A DNA stretch of 46,950 nt from Clostridiales bacterium (GTDB lineage Bacteria; Bacillota; Clostridia; Saccharofermentanales; Saccharofermentanaceae), in assembly GCA_017515465.1 (NCBI GenBank), contig JAFWFV010000036.1, positions 1-46,950 of the forward strand, in the 5' to 3' direction. The translations under genes were made by a program, and so were the position numbers. The notes beneath the pieces are model-generated. The model saw only the letters and a program-made list of their open reading frames with translations. It did no database searches and had not been told where the DNA came from. This document shows, piece by piece, positions 17,446 to 26,885 of this stretch (positions within the stretch are counted from its first letter, which is position 1; every line of letters starts with the position of its first letter).

Positions 17446-18540
17446 ATGCAGCAACAGATAATCACGGCAGAAAACAACTACGAACAACTGGATTCCTGGA
17501 TCAGGGGAACGGGAGCAGGTACCGTCATGCTGGTATGCGATTCGTCACTTCAGTTCCTGGACATCAGACATTACTTTGATTCAGTAGAAAGCCGCCTGGG
17601 GATCACCCTGGTGCGTTTTACGGATATCGTTCCCAACCCGTCTTACGAGTCGGTTGTTGAGGGCGTTTCTTTATTTAATTCTGTTGGTTGCGGCGCCATT
17701 ATCGCCGTAGGCGGGGGCTCGTCCATGGACGTTGCCAAGTGCATCAAGCTCTACAGCAACATGGATCCTGCCATTAATTACCTGAAGCAGGAGATCGTTC
17801 CCAACGACATTCCTCTCCTGGCTGTTCCTACAACGGCAGGAACGGGTTCAGAGGCTACCAGATATGCAGTTATCTATTTTGAGGGCGCCAAGCAGTCCAT
17901 AACATCTGACAGCATCATTCCGTCGGTCGTATTGTTTGATCACAGTGTATTAAGGACACTGCCTGTCTATCAGAAGAAGAGCACCATGATGGATGCCCTG
18001 TGCCATGCGACGGAGTCAGTCTGGTCAGTTAACAGGACGGATGAGAGCTACGGTTATGCTCGTGAGGCCATAGGCCTGATTTTGTCTAATATTGGCGGCT
18101 ATCTGGCTAACGATGATTCCGCCAACCACGAGATGCTCCGCGCAGCAAATCTGGCAGGACACGCGATAAATATCACACAGACTACGGCTGGCCATGCAAT
18201 GTGCTACAAGATAACCAGCCTCTTCGGTTCTGCCCACGGCCATGCGGCAGCTCTCTGTGACAGGGTGTTATTCCCCTGGATGGCAGAGATCACAGATCCT
18301 GCCATAGCTTCCGTAATGGCGGATCTGGCATCCTGCTACGGGTGTTCTTCTGCGTCAGAAGCTGCAGCGAAGTTTGTTTCTATTTTTGATTCACTTTCTC
18401 TGGAGGTTCCTTCTGCTACGGAAGATGAACTTGCCGAGCTCTGTTCGTCAGTCAATCCTGTAAGACTTAAGAACCATCCGGTTACGCTGGACCATGAGAC
18501 CATTGAGATGCTCTATAGAAAGATCCTTAATGTGAAGTAA
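17446..18540 (+). CDS. Iron-type alcohol dehydrogenase, probable phosphonoacetaldehyde reductase
   Basis: 364 residues from ATG 17446; GGAAGAG just upstream decides this start. The longer frame from 17353 lies inside the previous gene. NAD-binding VGGGSSMDVAK at 88-98, TTAGTGSEATRY at 129-140, and metal ligands Asp183, His187, His250 and His264 with the family's 14-residue spacing between the last two. Fe-ADH proteins in phosphonate clusters reduce phosphonoacetaldehyde to 2-hydroxyethylphosphonate. PEP mutase and phosphonopyruvate decarboxylase elsewhere in the window supply the precursor, so this is the best assignment, though other aldehydes are possible. Confidence 0.82.
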   Translation: MQQQIITAENNYEQLDSWIRGTGAGTVMLVCDSSLQFLDIRHYFDSVESRLGITLVRFTDIVPNPSYESVVEGVSLFNSVGCGAIIAVGGGSSMDVAKCIKLYSNMDPAINYLKQEIVPNDIPLLAVPTTAGTGSEATRYAVIYFEGAKQSITSDSIIPSVVLFDHSVLRTLPVYQKKSTMMDALCHATESVWSVNRTDESYGYAREAIGLILSNIGGYLANDDSANHEMLRAANLAGHAINITQTTAGHAMCYKITSLFGSAHGHAAALCDRVLFPWMAEITDPAIASVMADLASCYGCSSASEAAAKFVSIFDSLSLEVPSATEDELAELCSSVNPVRLKNHPVTLDHETIEMLYRKILNVK

Positions 18541-18541
18541 A

Positions 18542-20035
18542 GTGAAGGGTTTGCTAGACAGGTACAGATCACTTCCCCTCCAGGTAAAGGCCGCATTATG
18601 GTTTCTGGTCTGCACGTTCATGCAGCGTGCAGTCTCGATGATCACGACGCCGGTATTTACCAGGCTCATGACGACCGATGAGTATGGCAGATTAGGATCC
18701 TTCTATTCCTGGCACGGTATCCTTTCAATAGTGATCAGCCTGTTCCTGTATTATGGAGTCCACCCCCAGGGACTTGTAAAGTTCTCCGAGAGGCGTGAGG
18801 AATTCACCTCATCTCTCCTGGGACTCTCGACTGCGATGGTAACGTTCTGGACGGTAATCTATCTGCTTTTCCGTGATTTCTGGAACGATATATTTTCCCT
18901 TACTACAACGCAGGTGCTCCTGTTGATGGTGCTCATATGGACGGCTTCCGTTTTTAATCTCTGGGCCAACCATAAGCGTGTGACTTATTCCTACAGGCCG
19001 CTGGTCGCAGTCACCCTGATCGCTTCACTGTCCAGACCTGCTGTTGAGATAGTCTTCGTTTTCTATGCCGATGACAAGGTAACTGCCAGGATCCTGGGAT
19101 GGGTGATCGCTGAACTTGCGATCTACAGCTGGATGATGGTCTACCACATGTCGAAGGGAAAGAAGTTCTTCTCCGCCTACTTCTGGAAATATGCCCTGAT
19201 ATTTAATCTCCCCCTGGTCCCTCACTATCTGTCCCAGATGGTGCTGAACAGGGCCGATCTGATCATGATCAAGAAGATGGTAGGTGACAGTGAGGCCGGA
19301 ATCTATAACCTGGCATATGTCCTGGCGGCCATATTTACGTTCTTTAACGCTGCGCTGATCCAGACTGTATCCCCTTGGATGTACGGGAAGATCAAGGAAA
19401 AAGATTATAAAGGATTTGCCCCCATCTGTTATTCAACTTTCATCATGGTTGCAGTGATCAATCTCCTGCTCATAACAGGTGCTCCTGAGATCATTGCGAT
19501 CTTTGCTCCGGAAACGTATTCTGATGCGGTCATGATCGTAACTCCCGTGGCTTTGAGCGTGTTGTTCCAGTATGCATATGAGTTCTTCTCGCTTTATGCT
19601 CTGTATTACGAAAAGACACGTACTGTAATGGTCCTGAGCACATTGGTCGCAGTGTCCAATGTGGTTCTCAACTTCCTTTTGATCCCCAGGTTCGGATATG
19701 TTGCAGCAGGATATACGACACTGTTCTGTTATGCAGTCTTTGCGCTGGTGCACTACTGTCTGATGAGAAAGATCTGCAGGGATTGCTGCGGCGGTATCTA
19801 TCCCTACGATACGAGGATAATAATACTGATATCAGGCCTGTTCATTGCCGCAGGATTTGCAGTGTCTCTTACATATCCGTATCCTTTCGTCAGATACGGC
19901 ATACTGGCGGCTGTAATGGTAGCGGCACTGATCATGCGCCGCACCATTGTATCGAGCATCAAAAGCCTTCTGGCACTCCGCAAAAACAGCGGAGAAGTGC
20001 AAATGTCTGATGATAATGATAAAATAAACAAATGA
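18542..20035 (+). CDS. Polysaccharide flippase (Wzx-like)
   Basis: 497 residues from GTG, one base after the dehydrogenase stop. There are about 12-14 hydrophobic helices. The N-terminus, with TTPVFTRLMTTDEYGRLGSF, and the central NLPLVPHYLSQMVLNRADLIM are hallmarks of PST-type flippases. It is paralogous to the flippase at 42589. The ribosome site is weak, so coupling to the upstream gene is likely. The C-terminal ~25 residues are charged and cytoplasmic. It should export the repeat unit made by this operon. Confidence 0.86.
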   Translation: MKGLLDRYRSLPLQVKAALWFLVCTFMQRAVSMITTPVFTRLMTTDEYGRLGSFYSWHGILSIVISLFLYYGVHPQGLVKFSERREEFTSSLLGLSTAMVTFWTVIYLLFRDFWNDIFSLTTTQVLLLMVLIWTASVFNLWANHKRVTYSYRPLVAVTLIASLSRPAVEIVFVFYADDKVTARILGWVIAELAIYSWMMVYHMSKGKKFFSAYFWKYALIFNLPLVPHYLSQMVLNRADLIMIKKMVGDSEAGIYNLAYVLAAIFTFFNAALIQTVSPWMYGKIKEKDYKGFAPICYSTFIMVAVINLLLITGAPEIIAIFAPETYSDAVMIVTPVALSVLFQYAYEFFSLYALYYEKTRTVMVLSTLVAVSNVVLNFLLIPRFGYVAAGYTTLFCYAVFALVHYCLMRKICRDCCGGIYPYDTRIIILISGLFIAAGFAVSLTYPYPFVRYGILAAVMVAALIMRRTIVSSIKSLLALRKNSGEVQMSDDNDKINK

Positions 20036-20063
20036 CCATAAGAGAGCAACGTGAGGTAACAAC

Positions 20064-20936
20064 ATGAAGGGAATCATATTAGCGGGCGGAAAAGGAACGA
20101 GACTCTATCCCAATACCATAGCTGTCAGTAAGCAGCTCCTGACCATATATGACAAGCCGCTTATTTACTATCCTTTGTCTGTCCTGCTCCTGGCAGGGAT
20201 CAAAGAGATCCTCGTGATATCCACTCCCGAGGATACCCCTAACTATCAGAAGCTGTTAGGCGATGGTTCCAGGATCGGCGTCAGCATCAGTTACAAGGTT
20301 CAGGATACCCCCAGGGGACTGGCAGATGCCTTTATACTGGGTGAGGAATTCATAGGCTCAGACAGCGTATGCCTGGTACTGGGAGACAACGTTTTCTATG
20401 GCAAGGGACTTACCGCCTTCCTAAGAGATTCAATGGCTACTGCGGAGAAATCCGGTGCGGTAATATTCGGCTGCGAGGTCAAGGATCCCAGACAGTTCGG
20501 AGTCGTTGAATTTGATGACGACCATAACGTTATCTCCATAGAGGAGAAGCCCGCGGAACCCAAGTCCAATTATGCAGTTCCCGGCCTCTATTTCTACGAT
20601 AACGAAGTCGTTGAGATAGCAAAGAACGTCAAGCCCTCGGCCAGAGGCGAGATAGAGATCACGGCGATCAACAATCACTATCTGGCAGCAGGCAGGCTCA
20701 AGGTAACGCCTCTTGGCAGAGGCATCTCATGGCTCGATACCGGCACGCCCAAGGGCATGCAGAAGGCAGGAAATTTTGTTAAGACAATACAGGAGATGCA
20801 GGGCTATTACATCTCATGCATCGAGGAGATCGCCTGGAGGAGAGGATTCATTACACGTGAGCAGCTCCACGCATTGGGCGAAGAACTTAAGATGACAGAT
20901 TACGGACAGTATCTCATGTCCATTGCGGAGGAATAA
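20064..20936 (+). CDS. rmlA: Glucose-1-phosphate thymidylyltransferase
   Basis: 290 residues, the normal RmlA length. LAGGKGTRLYPNT (~6-18) is the NTP site, YDKPLIYYPLSVL follows, and LGDNVFYG (~109) carries the metal Asp. SWLDTGTP lies near residue 222. It makes dTDP-glucose from dTTP and glucose 1-phosphate. GAGG lies upstream. The gene abuts rmlB directly. No RmlC or RmlD is visible in the window, so dTDP-L-rhamnose is not evidently the product here. Confidence 0.96.
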   Translation: MKGIILAGGKGTRLYPNTIAVSKQLLTIYDKPLIYYPLSVLLLAGIKEILVISTPEDTPNYQKLLGDGSRIGVSISYKVQDTPRGLADAFILGEEFIGSDSVCLVLGDNVFYGKGLTAFLRDSMATAEKSGAVIFGCEVKDPRQFGVVEFDDDHNVISIEEKPAEPKSNYAVPGLYFYDNEVVEIAKNVKPSARGEIEITAINNHYLAAGRLKVTPLGRGISWLDTGTPKGMQKAGNFVKTIQEMQGYYISCIEEIAWRRGFITREQLHALGEELKMTDYGQYLMSIAEE

Positions 20937-21956
20937 ATGAACATAATCGTTACGGGCGGAGCCGGATTCATCGGTTCGAACTTTATCTTTCACATGCTTA
21001 AGGCACATCCTGATTACAGGATCATATGCCTGGACAAGCTCACCTATGCGGGCAATCTCTCAACACTTAAGAGTGTCATGGATAACCCCAATTTCAGGTT
21101 CGTAAAGCTGGACATCTGCGACCGCGTAGGTGTTGAATCTTTGTTCGAGGAGGAGCATCCCGACATCGTCGTAAACTTTGCAGCAGAGTCGCACGTTGAC
21201 CGCTCCATCGAGGATCCCTCTATCTTTTTGCAGACCAACATTATCGGCACTTCCGTACTGATGGATGCCTGCCGCAAGTACGGCATTACCAGATACCATC
21301 AGGTATCCACGGATGAGGTCTACGGAGACCTGCCCCTGGACCGTCCCGACCTGTTCTTTACAGAGGAGACGCCAATCCACACATCGTCACCCTACAGCTC
21401 ATCCAAGGCGGGAGCAGACCTGCTGGTACTGGCCTACCACAGGACATTCGGACTTCCGGTTACCATATCCCGCTGTTCTAATAACTACGGGCCTTATCAC
21501 TTCCCGGAGAAGCTCATCCCGCTGATGATAGCCAACGCCCTGAACGACAAGCCCCTGCCTGTTTATGGAGAGGGTCTTAACGTCCGCGACTGGCTCTATG
21601 TTGAGGATCACTGCAAGGCTATAGATCTCATAATCCATAAGGGCAAGGTGGGCGAAGTCTATAACGTGGGCGGCCACAACGAGATGAGGAACATCGACAT
21701 CGTAAAGCTCATCTGCCAGAAGCTGGGCAAGCCCGAATCACTGATCACTTTCGTTACGGACCGCAAGGGCCATGACATGCGTTATGCAATAGACCCCACC
21801 AAGATCCACAACGAGCTTGGCTGGCTTCCCGAGACGAAGTTCGCAGACGGCATAGACAAGACCATAAAGTGGTATCTGGATAACCGTGGCTGGTGGGAGG
21901 AGATCCTGTCGGGCGAATATCAGAACTACTACGAGAAGATGTACGGCAACAGATGA
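20937..21956 (+). CDS. rmlB: dTDP-glucose 4,6-dehydratase
   Basis: 339 residues, extended SDR. GGAGFIGSNF (~7-16) binds NAD; STDEVYGDL has the catalytic Thr-Asp-Glu; YSSSKAGAD has the Tyr-x3-Lys pair. It converts dTDP-glucose to dTDP-4-keto-6-deoxyglucose, the branch point for the VioA-like aminotransferase (10976) and the ketoisomerase/FdtB-like pair (41684, 40579). The start sits immediately after rmlA and has GGAGG at 20927-20931. It overlaps the next SDR gene by 4 bases. Confidence 0.96.
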   Translation: MNIIVTGGAGFIGSNFIFHMLKAHPDYRIICLDKLTYAGNLSTLKSVMDNPNFRFVKLDICDRVGVESLFEEEHPDIVVNFAAESHVDRSIEDPSIFLQTNIIGTSVLMDACRKYGITRYHQVSTDEVYGDLPLDRPDLFFTEETPIHTSSPYSSSKAGADLLVLAYHRTFGLPVTISRCSNNYGPYHFPEKLIPLMIANALNDKPLPVYGEGLNVRDWLYVEDHCKAIDLIIHKGKVGEVYNVGGHNEMRNIDIVKLICQKLGKPESLITFVTDRKGHDMRYAIDPTKIHNELGWLPETKFADGIDKTIKWYLDNRGWWEEILSGEYQNYYEKMYGNR

Positions 21957-23002
21957 TCTATAACAGTAATCTATGGTTGTCCGATCTGGACCTTTCTATA
22001 GCGTCCTTGCCTTCTCTTTCCCGGCTGAACGGAAAGACGGTGCTGGTAACAGGCGCGGGCGGACTCATATGCTCTGCCGTTGTTGATGTCCTCATACGCT
22101 ATAACGAGACTCAGAACGGCTCAATAAAGATCCTTGCCGCAGGCAGGTCCGAGGCCAGGATGAGGACCAGGTTCGGAGAGTTCTTTGACCGTCCATATTT
22201 TGAATTCGTACCCTACGATGCATCAGATTCATCGCTGTCAATAACGTCTGCTGCTGATTACATAATCCACGGTGTAGGGAATGCCACTCCCGCCAGGATC
22301 ACGGGAGAACCCGTGGAGACCATGACGGCTAATTTTGCAGGGCTATTGGCCTTGCTGAACTACGCGGGAGAGGTTAAGAGTACACGCGTCCTATACATCA
22401 GTTCCAGTGAAGTCTATGGCCAGAAGGAGGGCATGGAACCATTCAAGGAATCAGACTATGGATATGTGGATCTCTTAAATCCCAGGAGCAGCTATCCCGT
22501 GAGCAAGAGAGCAGCTGAAACCCTCTGCATTTCCTATTCACTGGAGTATGGAGTCGATACTGTCATAGCACGTCCGGGACACATCTACGGACCCAATGCA
22601 AATTCCTACGATAACAGGGTGTGGGCAGAGTGGACAAAGGCCGCTGCCCGTGGTGAGAACATAGTGATGAAGAGCACGGGAACGCAGCTTAGGAGTTACT
22701 GCTACAGCCTCGACTGCGCTACGGCCGTTATCAGCATTCTGCTGGATGGTGAGAAGTGCCGTGCATATAACATCTCCAATCCCGATGCGATAATCAGCAT
22801 CCGTCAGATGGCGGAATATATCTGTGAGGCAGGGGGAGTCGATCTCGTAATGGATCTGCCCACTGATTCCGAACAGAAGAGCTACAGCGCCATGAGCAAT
22901 GCATCACTGGACAGCACGTCTCTGGAAGGCCTCGGCTGGAAGGGTTTGTTTGACGCTCCCACCGGGTTCGGGCATACGGTAGATATCTTAAGAGAAGTAT
23001 GA
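21953..23002 (+). CDS. Extended SDR sugar-nucleotide epimerase/reductase
   Basis: 349 residues from ATG 21953, which overlaps the rmlB stop (ATGA); a longer frame from 21893 lies within rmlB. The nucleotide loop reads VTGAGGLICSAV: the third glycine of GxxGxxG is a cysteine. ISSSEVYG and SYPVSKRAAE provide the Ser and Tyr-x3-Lys of the active site. Following RmlB, it may act on dTDP-4-keto-6-deoxyglucose as a 4-reductase or epimerase, but this is inferred only from position. Confidence 0.78.
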   Translation: MIYNSNLWLSDLDLSIASLPSLSRLNGKTVLVTGAGGLICSAVVDVLIRYNETQNGSIKILAAGRSEARMRTRFGEFFDRPYFEFVPYDASDSSLSITSAADYIIHGVGNATPARITGEPVETMTANFAGLLALLNYAGEVKSTRVLYISSSEVYGQKEGMEPFKESDYGYVDLLNPRSSYPVSKRAAETLCISYSLEYGVDTVIARPGHIYGPNANSYDNRVWAEWTKAAARGENIVMKSTGTQLRSYCYSLDCATAVISILLDGEKCRAYNISNPDAIISIRQMAEYICEAGGVDLVMDLPTDSEQKSYSAMSNASLDSTSLEGLGWKGLFDAPTGFGHTVDILREV

Positions 23003-23006
23003 TCTG

Positions 23007-24185
23007 ATGAATATCCTGATGGTCCACAATTTCTACCAGATAGGTGGAGGAGAACATACCGTTTTTGCAAATGAGGTGAGTCTCCTGAGAGATCATGGAA
23101 ATGAAGTTACGGAATACACCAGGACCAATGATGAATTAAAGGCTTCCCGTATCAAACTGCTCCTGATGCCCTTTACCACTGTATGGTCATTTAAGACCTA
23201 TAGGGAAGTCCGAAGGATCATCAGGGAAAAAGATATAGAAATAGTCCATTGCCATAACACTTTTCCGCTGATCTCACCGTCAGTTTATTATGCGGCCCGA
23301 AGCCTTGGGGTACCGGTGGTCCAGACCGTACATAATTTCAGGTTCTTATGTCCCAACGGACTGTTTTTCTGTGACGGAAAGATCTGCGAGAGATGCCGCG
23401 AGGGCAAAAGCTTCAAACATGCCCTGAAACACAAGTGTTACAGGGATTCCTGGATCCAGACCCTGGTCGTGGTAAATATGCTCAGGTTCCACCGCCTTAT
23501 CGGTACATATAAGAAGATCAATTGTATCTTTCTCACTGACTTCAACAGAAAAAAGTTTGCAGATATCATAGACGTAAATGGTAAGAACGTATTCACAAAA
23601 CCGAACTTCGTTGCAGGTCCCGCCATTAAGCGTCAGGAAATATCTGATAAGGTTGTCTATGCGGGCAGGCTGGACGATAACAAGGGTATCAACGTGCTCC
23701 TGGACAGGTGGATGTCCGTGCCTCCTGAATATGAACTTCACATATATGGTGACGGCCCGGTGCGTGACCGTGTGGAACAGATGACTTCGCAGTATCCGAA
23801 CATCAAGTACTTCGGGTTCCGTCCCCAGGAAGAGATGCATGAAGATCTGTCGTCGTCCCTTTGTCTCGTCTTTCCGTCGATCCTCTATGAAGGATTTCCC
23901 ATGAGCATCGCTGAGAGCATGAGACTGGGATGTCCGGTCATGGCATCTGATCTGGGAAATCACGGTGATATAGTGAGGAGTTCCGGGTGCGGGACACTGT
24001 TCTCACCTGACTCTGACGAAAGCTTTATCTCTGCCTTGGAGGAGATCAAGAGAGAAAATAGATTGTTCTCACAAAAAGCTTTGGATTATTATACTAGTAG
24101 GCTTTCTCCTGAAGAGAATTACAAGAGACTGATCGAGATATATGAAACGTGTAGAAATAATCAAGGTTCCTATCTCTGCCGTTAA
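23007..24185 (+). CDS. GT4 glycosyltransferase
   Basis: 392 residues. It starts MNILMVHNFYQIGGGEHTVF, the glycine-rich acceptor-domain loop of GT4 enzymes. HNFRFLCPNGLFFCDGKICERC carries a cysteine-rich stretch seen in a subgroup of these proteins. The donor domain has VYAGRLDDNKGINVLL (~215) and FPSILYEGFPMSIAESMRLGCPV with the conserved Glu pair. Sugar unknown. Its 3' end overlaps the next gene by 44 bases, both in their expected full length. Confidence 0.87.
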   Translation: MNILMVHNFYQIGGGEHTVFANEVSLLRDHGNEVTEYTRTNDELKASRIKLLLMPFTTVWSFKTYREVRRIIREKDIEIVHCHNTFPLISPSVYYAARSLGVPVVQTVHNFRFLCPNGLFFCDGKICERCREGKSFKHALKHKCYRDSWIQTLVVVNMLRFHRLIGTYKKINCIFLTDFNRKKFADIIDVNGKNVFTKPNFVAGPAIKRQEISDKVVYAGRLDDNKGINVLLDRWMSVPPEYELHIYGDGPVRDRVEQMTSQYPNIKYFGFRPQEEMHEDLSSSLCLVFPSILYEGFPMSIAESMRLGCPVMASDLGNHGDIVRSSGCGTLFSPDSDESFISALEEIKRENRLFSQKALDYYTSRLSPEENYKRLIEIYETCRNNQGSYLCR

Positions 24186-24870
24186 TATGGAAACATGCCT
24201 GTCTTCCATATTTGGCGACTTTGAATCCCTGAGGGGACAGTATATCTGTGTTTCGAACGTGCATACCACCGTCATGGCTCACGATGATCCGGATTATTTC
24301 CGTGTTCAGTCCGAATCCTTCATGTCTGTCCCGGATGGCAAGCCGTTGTCTGTCATAGGACGCAAGAAAGCGCCGGGCATGGACAGGGTGACCGGTCCCG
24401 ACCTGATGAGAGAGATCTTCATGAGGTCAAAGGATACGCCTTTCAGGCATTATTTCTACGGCAATACCAGGGAGAATCTGGACGCGCTCATTGCGCAGCT
24501 TAAGACTGATTATCCCTGGCTGGTGATAGCAGGCTCAGAAGAGTCGGTATTCAGGGACATGACTCCCGAGGAGGAGGATGCTCTTGCTGAACGCATCAAT
24601 GAGACATCGCCGGACTTCGTATGGGTAGCGCTGGGCGCCCCCAGGCAGGAACTCTTCTGTCACAGGATGACCGGAAAGATCAATGGGCTCATGATCGGTG
24701 TCGGAGGTGCGTTCAACATACTTTCAGGAGTAGTAAGGGACGCTCCCGTCTGGATGAAGAAGTGCGGTATGGAATGGCTCTTCAGGCTGATGATGGAGCC
24801 CAGGAGGCTATTTAAGAGGTATGCCGTGACAAATACCAAGTTCATCTGGTACTATCTTACAGGTAGATAA
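24142..24870 (+). CDS. WecG/TagA/CpsF-family (GT26) glycosyltransferase
   Basis: 242 residues. The N-terminus VEIIKVPISAVNMETCL matches the family start, so the 44-base overlap with the upstream gene is probably real. VSNVHTTVMA, Asp65 within MSVPDGKPLS (the conserved DG motif, likely catalytic base), GVGGAFNILSG and PVWMKKCGMEWLFRLMMEPRRL follow in order. Family members transfer ManNAc or ManNAcA to undecaprenyl-linked sugars and attach through the C-terminal basic helix. The sugar used here is not established. Confidence 0.9.
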   Translation: MKRVEIIKVPISAVNMETCLSSIFGDFESLRGQYICVSNVHTTVMAHDDPDYFRVQSESFMSVPDGKPLSVIGRKKAPGMDRVTGPDLMREIFMRSKDTPFRHYFYGNTRENLDALIAQLKTDYPWLVIAGSEESVFRDMTPEEEDALAERINETSPDFVWVALGAPRQELFCHRMTGKINGLMIGVGGAFNILSGVVRDAPVWMKKCGMEWLFRLMMEPRRLFKRYAVTNTKFIWYYLTGR

Positions 24871-24894
24871 CGAAAGGATAATGGTGGGGGTCAA

Positions 24895-25839
24895 ATGAAA
24901 AAAGTAGTAGTTTTCGGCGGCGGTACGGGAATATCCAATCTCCTTTCCGGACTTAAGCTGTTCCCGCTGGACGTTACGACGGTCATTGCCGTCAGCGATA
25001 ACGGCAGCAGCACCGGCGTTCTGAAGGAGGAATTGGACATACCTGCCGTAGGCGACATAGGCAAAGTGCTCTTGTCCATGGCGAACGTGGATCAGGCCTT
25101 CGTGGATCTGCTCCGCTACAGGTTTACCAAGGAGGGAACACTCCACAATCATCCCGTCAGGAACATAATGCTGGCGGCCCTGATAGACACAACGGGGAGC
25201 CTCACGGAGGCTACCAAATACATGTCCAAGATATTGAGGGTCAAGGGTACAGTACTGCCCCTTACTGAGGACAAGGTCGAGCTTGTCGGAGAGGACAAGA
25301 ACGGCGGTGCAGACTATTTCGGTGAGGAAGATGTCAGCGCCAATATTAAGAATATCAATCGGATCCATTACGACCACAAGGTAAAGGTAAGTTCAGAGAT
25401 CAAGGACGCCATAGCCTCTGCGGATCTCCTGATCTTCAGTCCGGGGTCGCTATATACCAGCATCCTGCCCCACCTTCTGGCGGATGACGTTGTAAAGGCA
25501 CTTAAGAAGAGCAAGGCTCCCATCATGTACGTATCCAATCTGGTCTGCCAGCCCGGCGAGACCGACGGCTACAGCGTAGCCGACCACGTGCGCGTTCTGA
25601 ACAGCTATCTGGACGGACGCCATATCGACGTGGTCGTTGCCAATAACGGTCATGTGGACAGCCGTATCCGCAAGAAATATCTGGATACCGAGAACAAGGA
25701 TGTTGCAGGACTCGAAGGCCTGGAGGAAATGGGCGTTCAGGTCATAGTGGACGACATCTTCTCCATAGAGGAGGACCGCATCAGGCACGATGCGCTAAAG
25801 ACCGCATATCTGGTATTTTCGTATATAATGAATAACTGA
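24895..25839 (+). CDS. yvcK: YvcK/GlmR-family gluconeogenesis and cell-wall factor
   Basis: 314 residues, CofD-like Rossmann protein. VVFGGGTGISNLLSGL at 5-20, VSDNGSSTGVL (~43), HPVRNIM (~93) and SPGSLYTSILPHL are family motifs. In Bacilli YvcK binds UDP-GlcNAc and adjusts carbon flow into wall precursors. It usually sits between rapZ and whiA; here it follows a glycosyltransferase by 24 bases with GGGGG as ribosome site, inside a glycan operon. This suggests control of UDP-GlcNAc supply for the surface polymer, or a relocated housekeeping gene. Confidence 0.93.
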   Translation: MKKVVVFGGGTGISNLLSGLKLFPLDVTTVIAVSDNGSSTGVLKEELDIPAVGDIGKVLLSMANVDQAFVDLLRYRFTKEGTLHNHPVRNIMLAALIDTTGSLTEATKYMSKILRVKGTVLPLTEDKVELVGEDKNGGADYFGEEDVSANIKNINRIHYDHKVKVSSEIKDAIASADLLIFSPGSLYTSILPHLLADDVVKALKKSKAPIMYVSNLVCQPGETDGYSVADHVRVLNSYLDGRHIDVVVANNGHVDSRIRKKYLDTENKDVAGLEGLEEMGVQVIVDDIFSIEEDRIRHDALKTAYLVFSYIMNN

Positions 25840-25864
25840 GATTTCATACAGGAGAATTCAACAA

Positions 25865-26884
25865 ATGAGCGAAAAAGTAAAAGTGGTTGATCTCGGGGCT
25901 GAGGACAGAAAGATCCTCAAACAGTCCCGCAGGATCAGGAACATCGTTATAGCAGTGCTGGTAGGACTGGTAGTCCTGATCTGCCTGTTCAGGTGCTTCT
26001 ATTCAGTCGACGAGCAGCATAACGCAGTAGTCACCCAGTTCGGAACGGTAGTAAAGGTGGATACCGCAGGCTTCTATTTCAAGGCCCCCTGGCAGTCCGT
26101 AAACATGGTCGACATGACGACCCACGGCACGGGCATCGGTTATGTCGTATCAGAGCAGGGTCAGAACATCACGGATACCGATAACGGCATCATGATCACA
26201 TCTGATTTTAACCTGCTGAACATCGACTTCTATCTGGAATACAGGGTATCAGACCCCGTTGCCTACGTTTATAACTCAGCAAATCCGGAGCAGATCCTGT
26301 CCAACATAGCTCTGGCCAACATCCGTACGGTCGTATCCAACTATACGGTTGACGAAGCCATGACCACGGGCAAGGGTCAGATCCAGGCAGACATCAAGGC
26401 CGCCATGGTGGAGGAACTGGAGAGGACAAACATCGGTCTCACCGTCGTCAACATCACGGTCCAGGATTCCGAACCGCCGACGCCGGAGATCATCGCAGCA
26501 TTCAAGTCAGTCGAGACTGCAAAGCAGGGAGCTGACACCGCAATGAACCAGGCTCTGCAGTATCAGAACAGCGAGCTTCCTGCAGCCGACGCCCGGGCCG
26601 ACTCCATAATCCAGCAGGCAGAAGCTGCCAAGGCTGCCAGGATCGCCGAGGCCCAGGGTCAGGTTGAGAGGTTCAACCAGATGTACGCCCAGTACTCCAG
26701 CTTCCCTCTCGTAACCATGCGCAGGCTCTTCTACGAGAAGCTCGAGGAGGTATTGCCTAACTGCAGGATAATAATCACAGACGGCAACACGGAGACACTT
26801 TATCCTCTGGATGCTTTTGCCATGGCCTCAGGCCCGAATAATATCACGTCAAATACAACTACTGTGAGCGGGGAGGGCAACTGA
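25865..26884 (+). CDS. hflK: HflK-like membrane protease regulator
   Basis: 339 residues, SPFH/band-7 family. A single hydrophobic segment at ~28-48 follows a charged cytoplasmic N-terminus. VDEQHNAVVTQFGTV starts the band-7 domain, and a long Ala/Gln/Glu-rich helix follows (~220-290). HflK and HflC form a large cage around FtsH in the membrane. AGGAG at 25851-25855 is the ribosome site. It precedes hflC by one base, the standard order. Confidence 0.92.
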   Translation: MSEKVKVVDLGAEDRKILKQSRRIRNIVIAVLVGLVVLICLFRCFYSVDEQHNAVVTQFGTVVKVDTAGFYFKAPWQSVNMVDMTTHGTGIGYVVSEQGQNITDTDNGIMITSDFNLLNIDFYLEYRVSDPVAYVYNSANPEQILSNIALANIRTVVSNYTVDEAMTTGKGQIQADIKAAMVEELERTNIGLTVVNITVQDSEPPTPEIIAAFKSVETAKQGADTAMNQALQYQNSELPAADARADSIIQQAEAAKAARIAEAQGQVERFNQMYAQYSSFPLVTMRRLFYEKLEEVLPNCRIIITDGNTETLYPLDAFAMASGPNNITSNTTTVSGEGN

Positions 26885-26885
26885 T

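Noticed and set aside
20064..21956. dTDP-L-rhamnose pathway
   Set aside because: RmlC and RmlD were not found in the window; downstream enzymes fit amino-dideoxy sugars instead.
23346..23963. 205-codon minus-strand frame within the GT4 gene
   Set aside because: No family motif or ribosome site; the + strand protein is complete and conserved.
24142..24185. A frameshift at the 44-base overlap of the GT4 and WecG-like genes
   Set aside because: Both proteins have complete, family-typical ends, so a true overlap explains it better.
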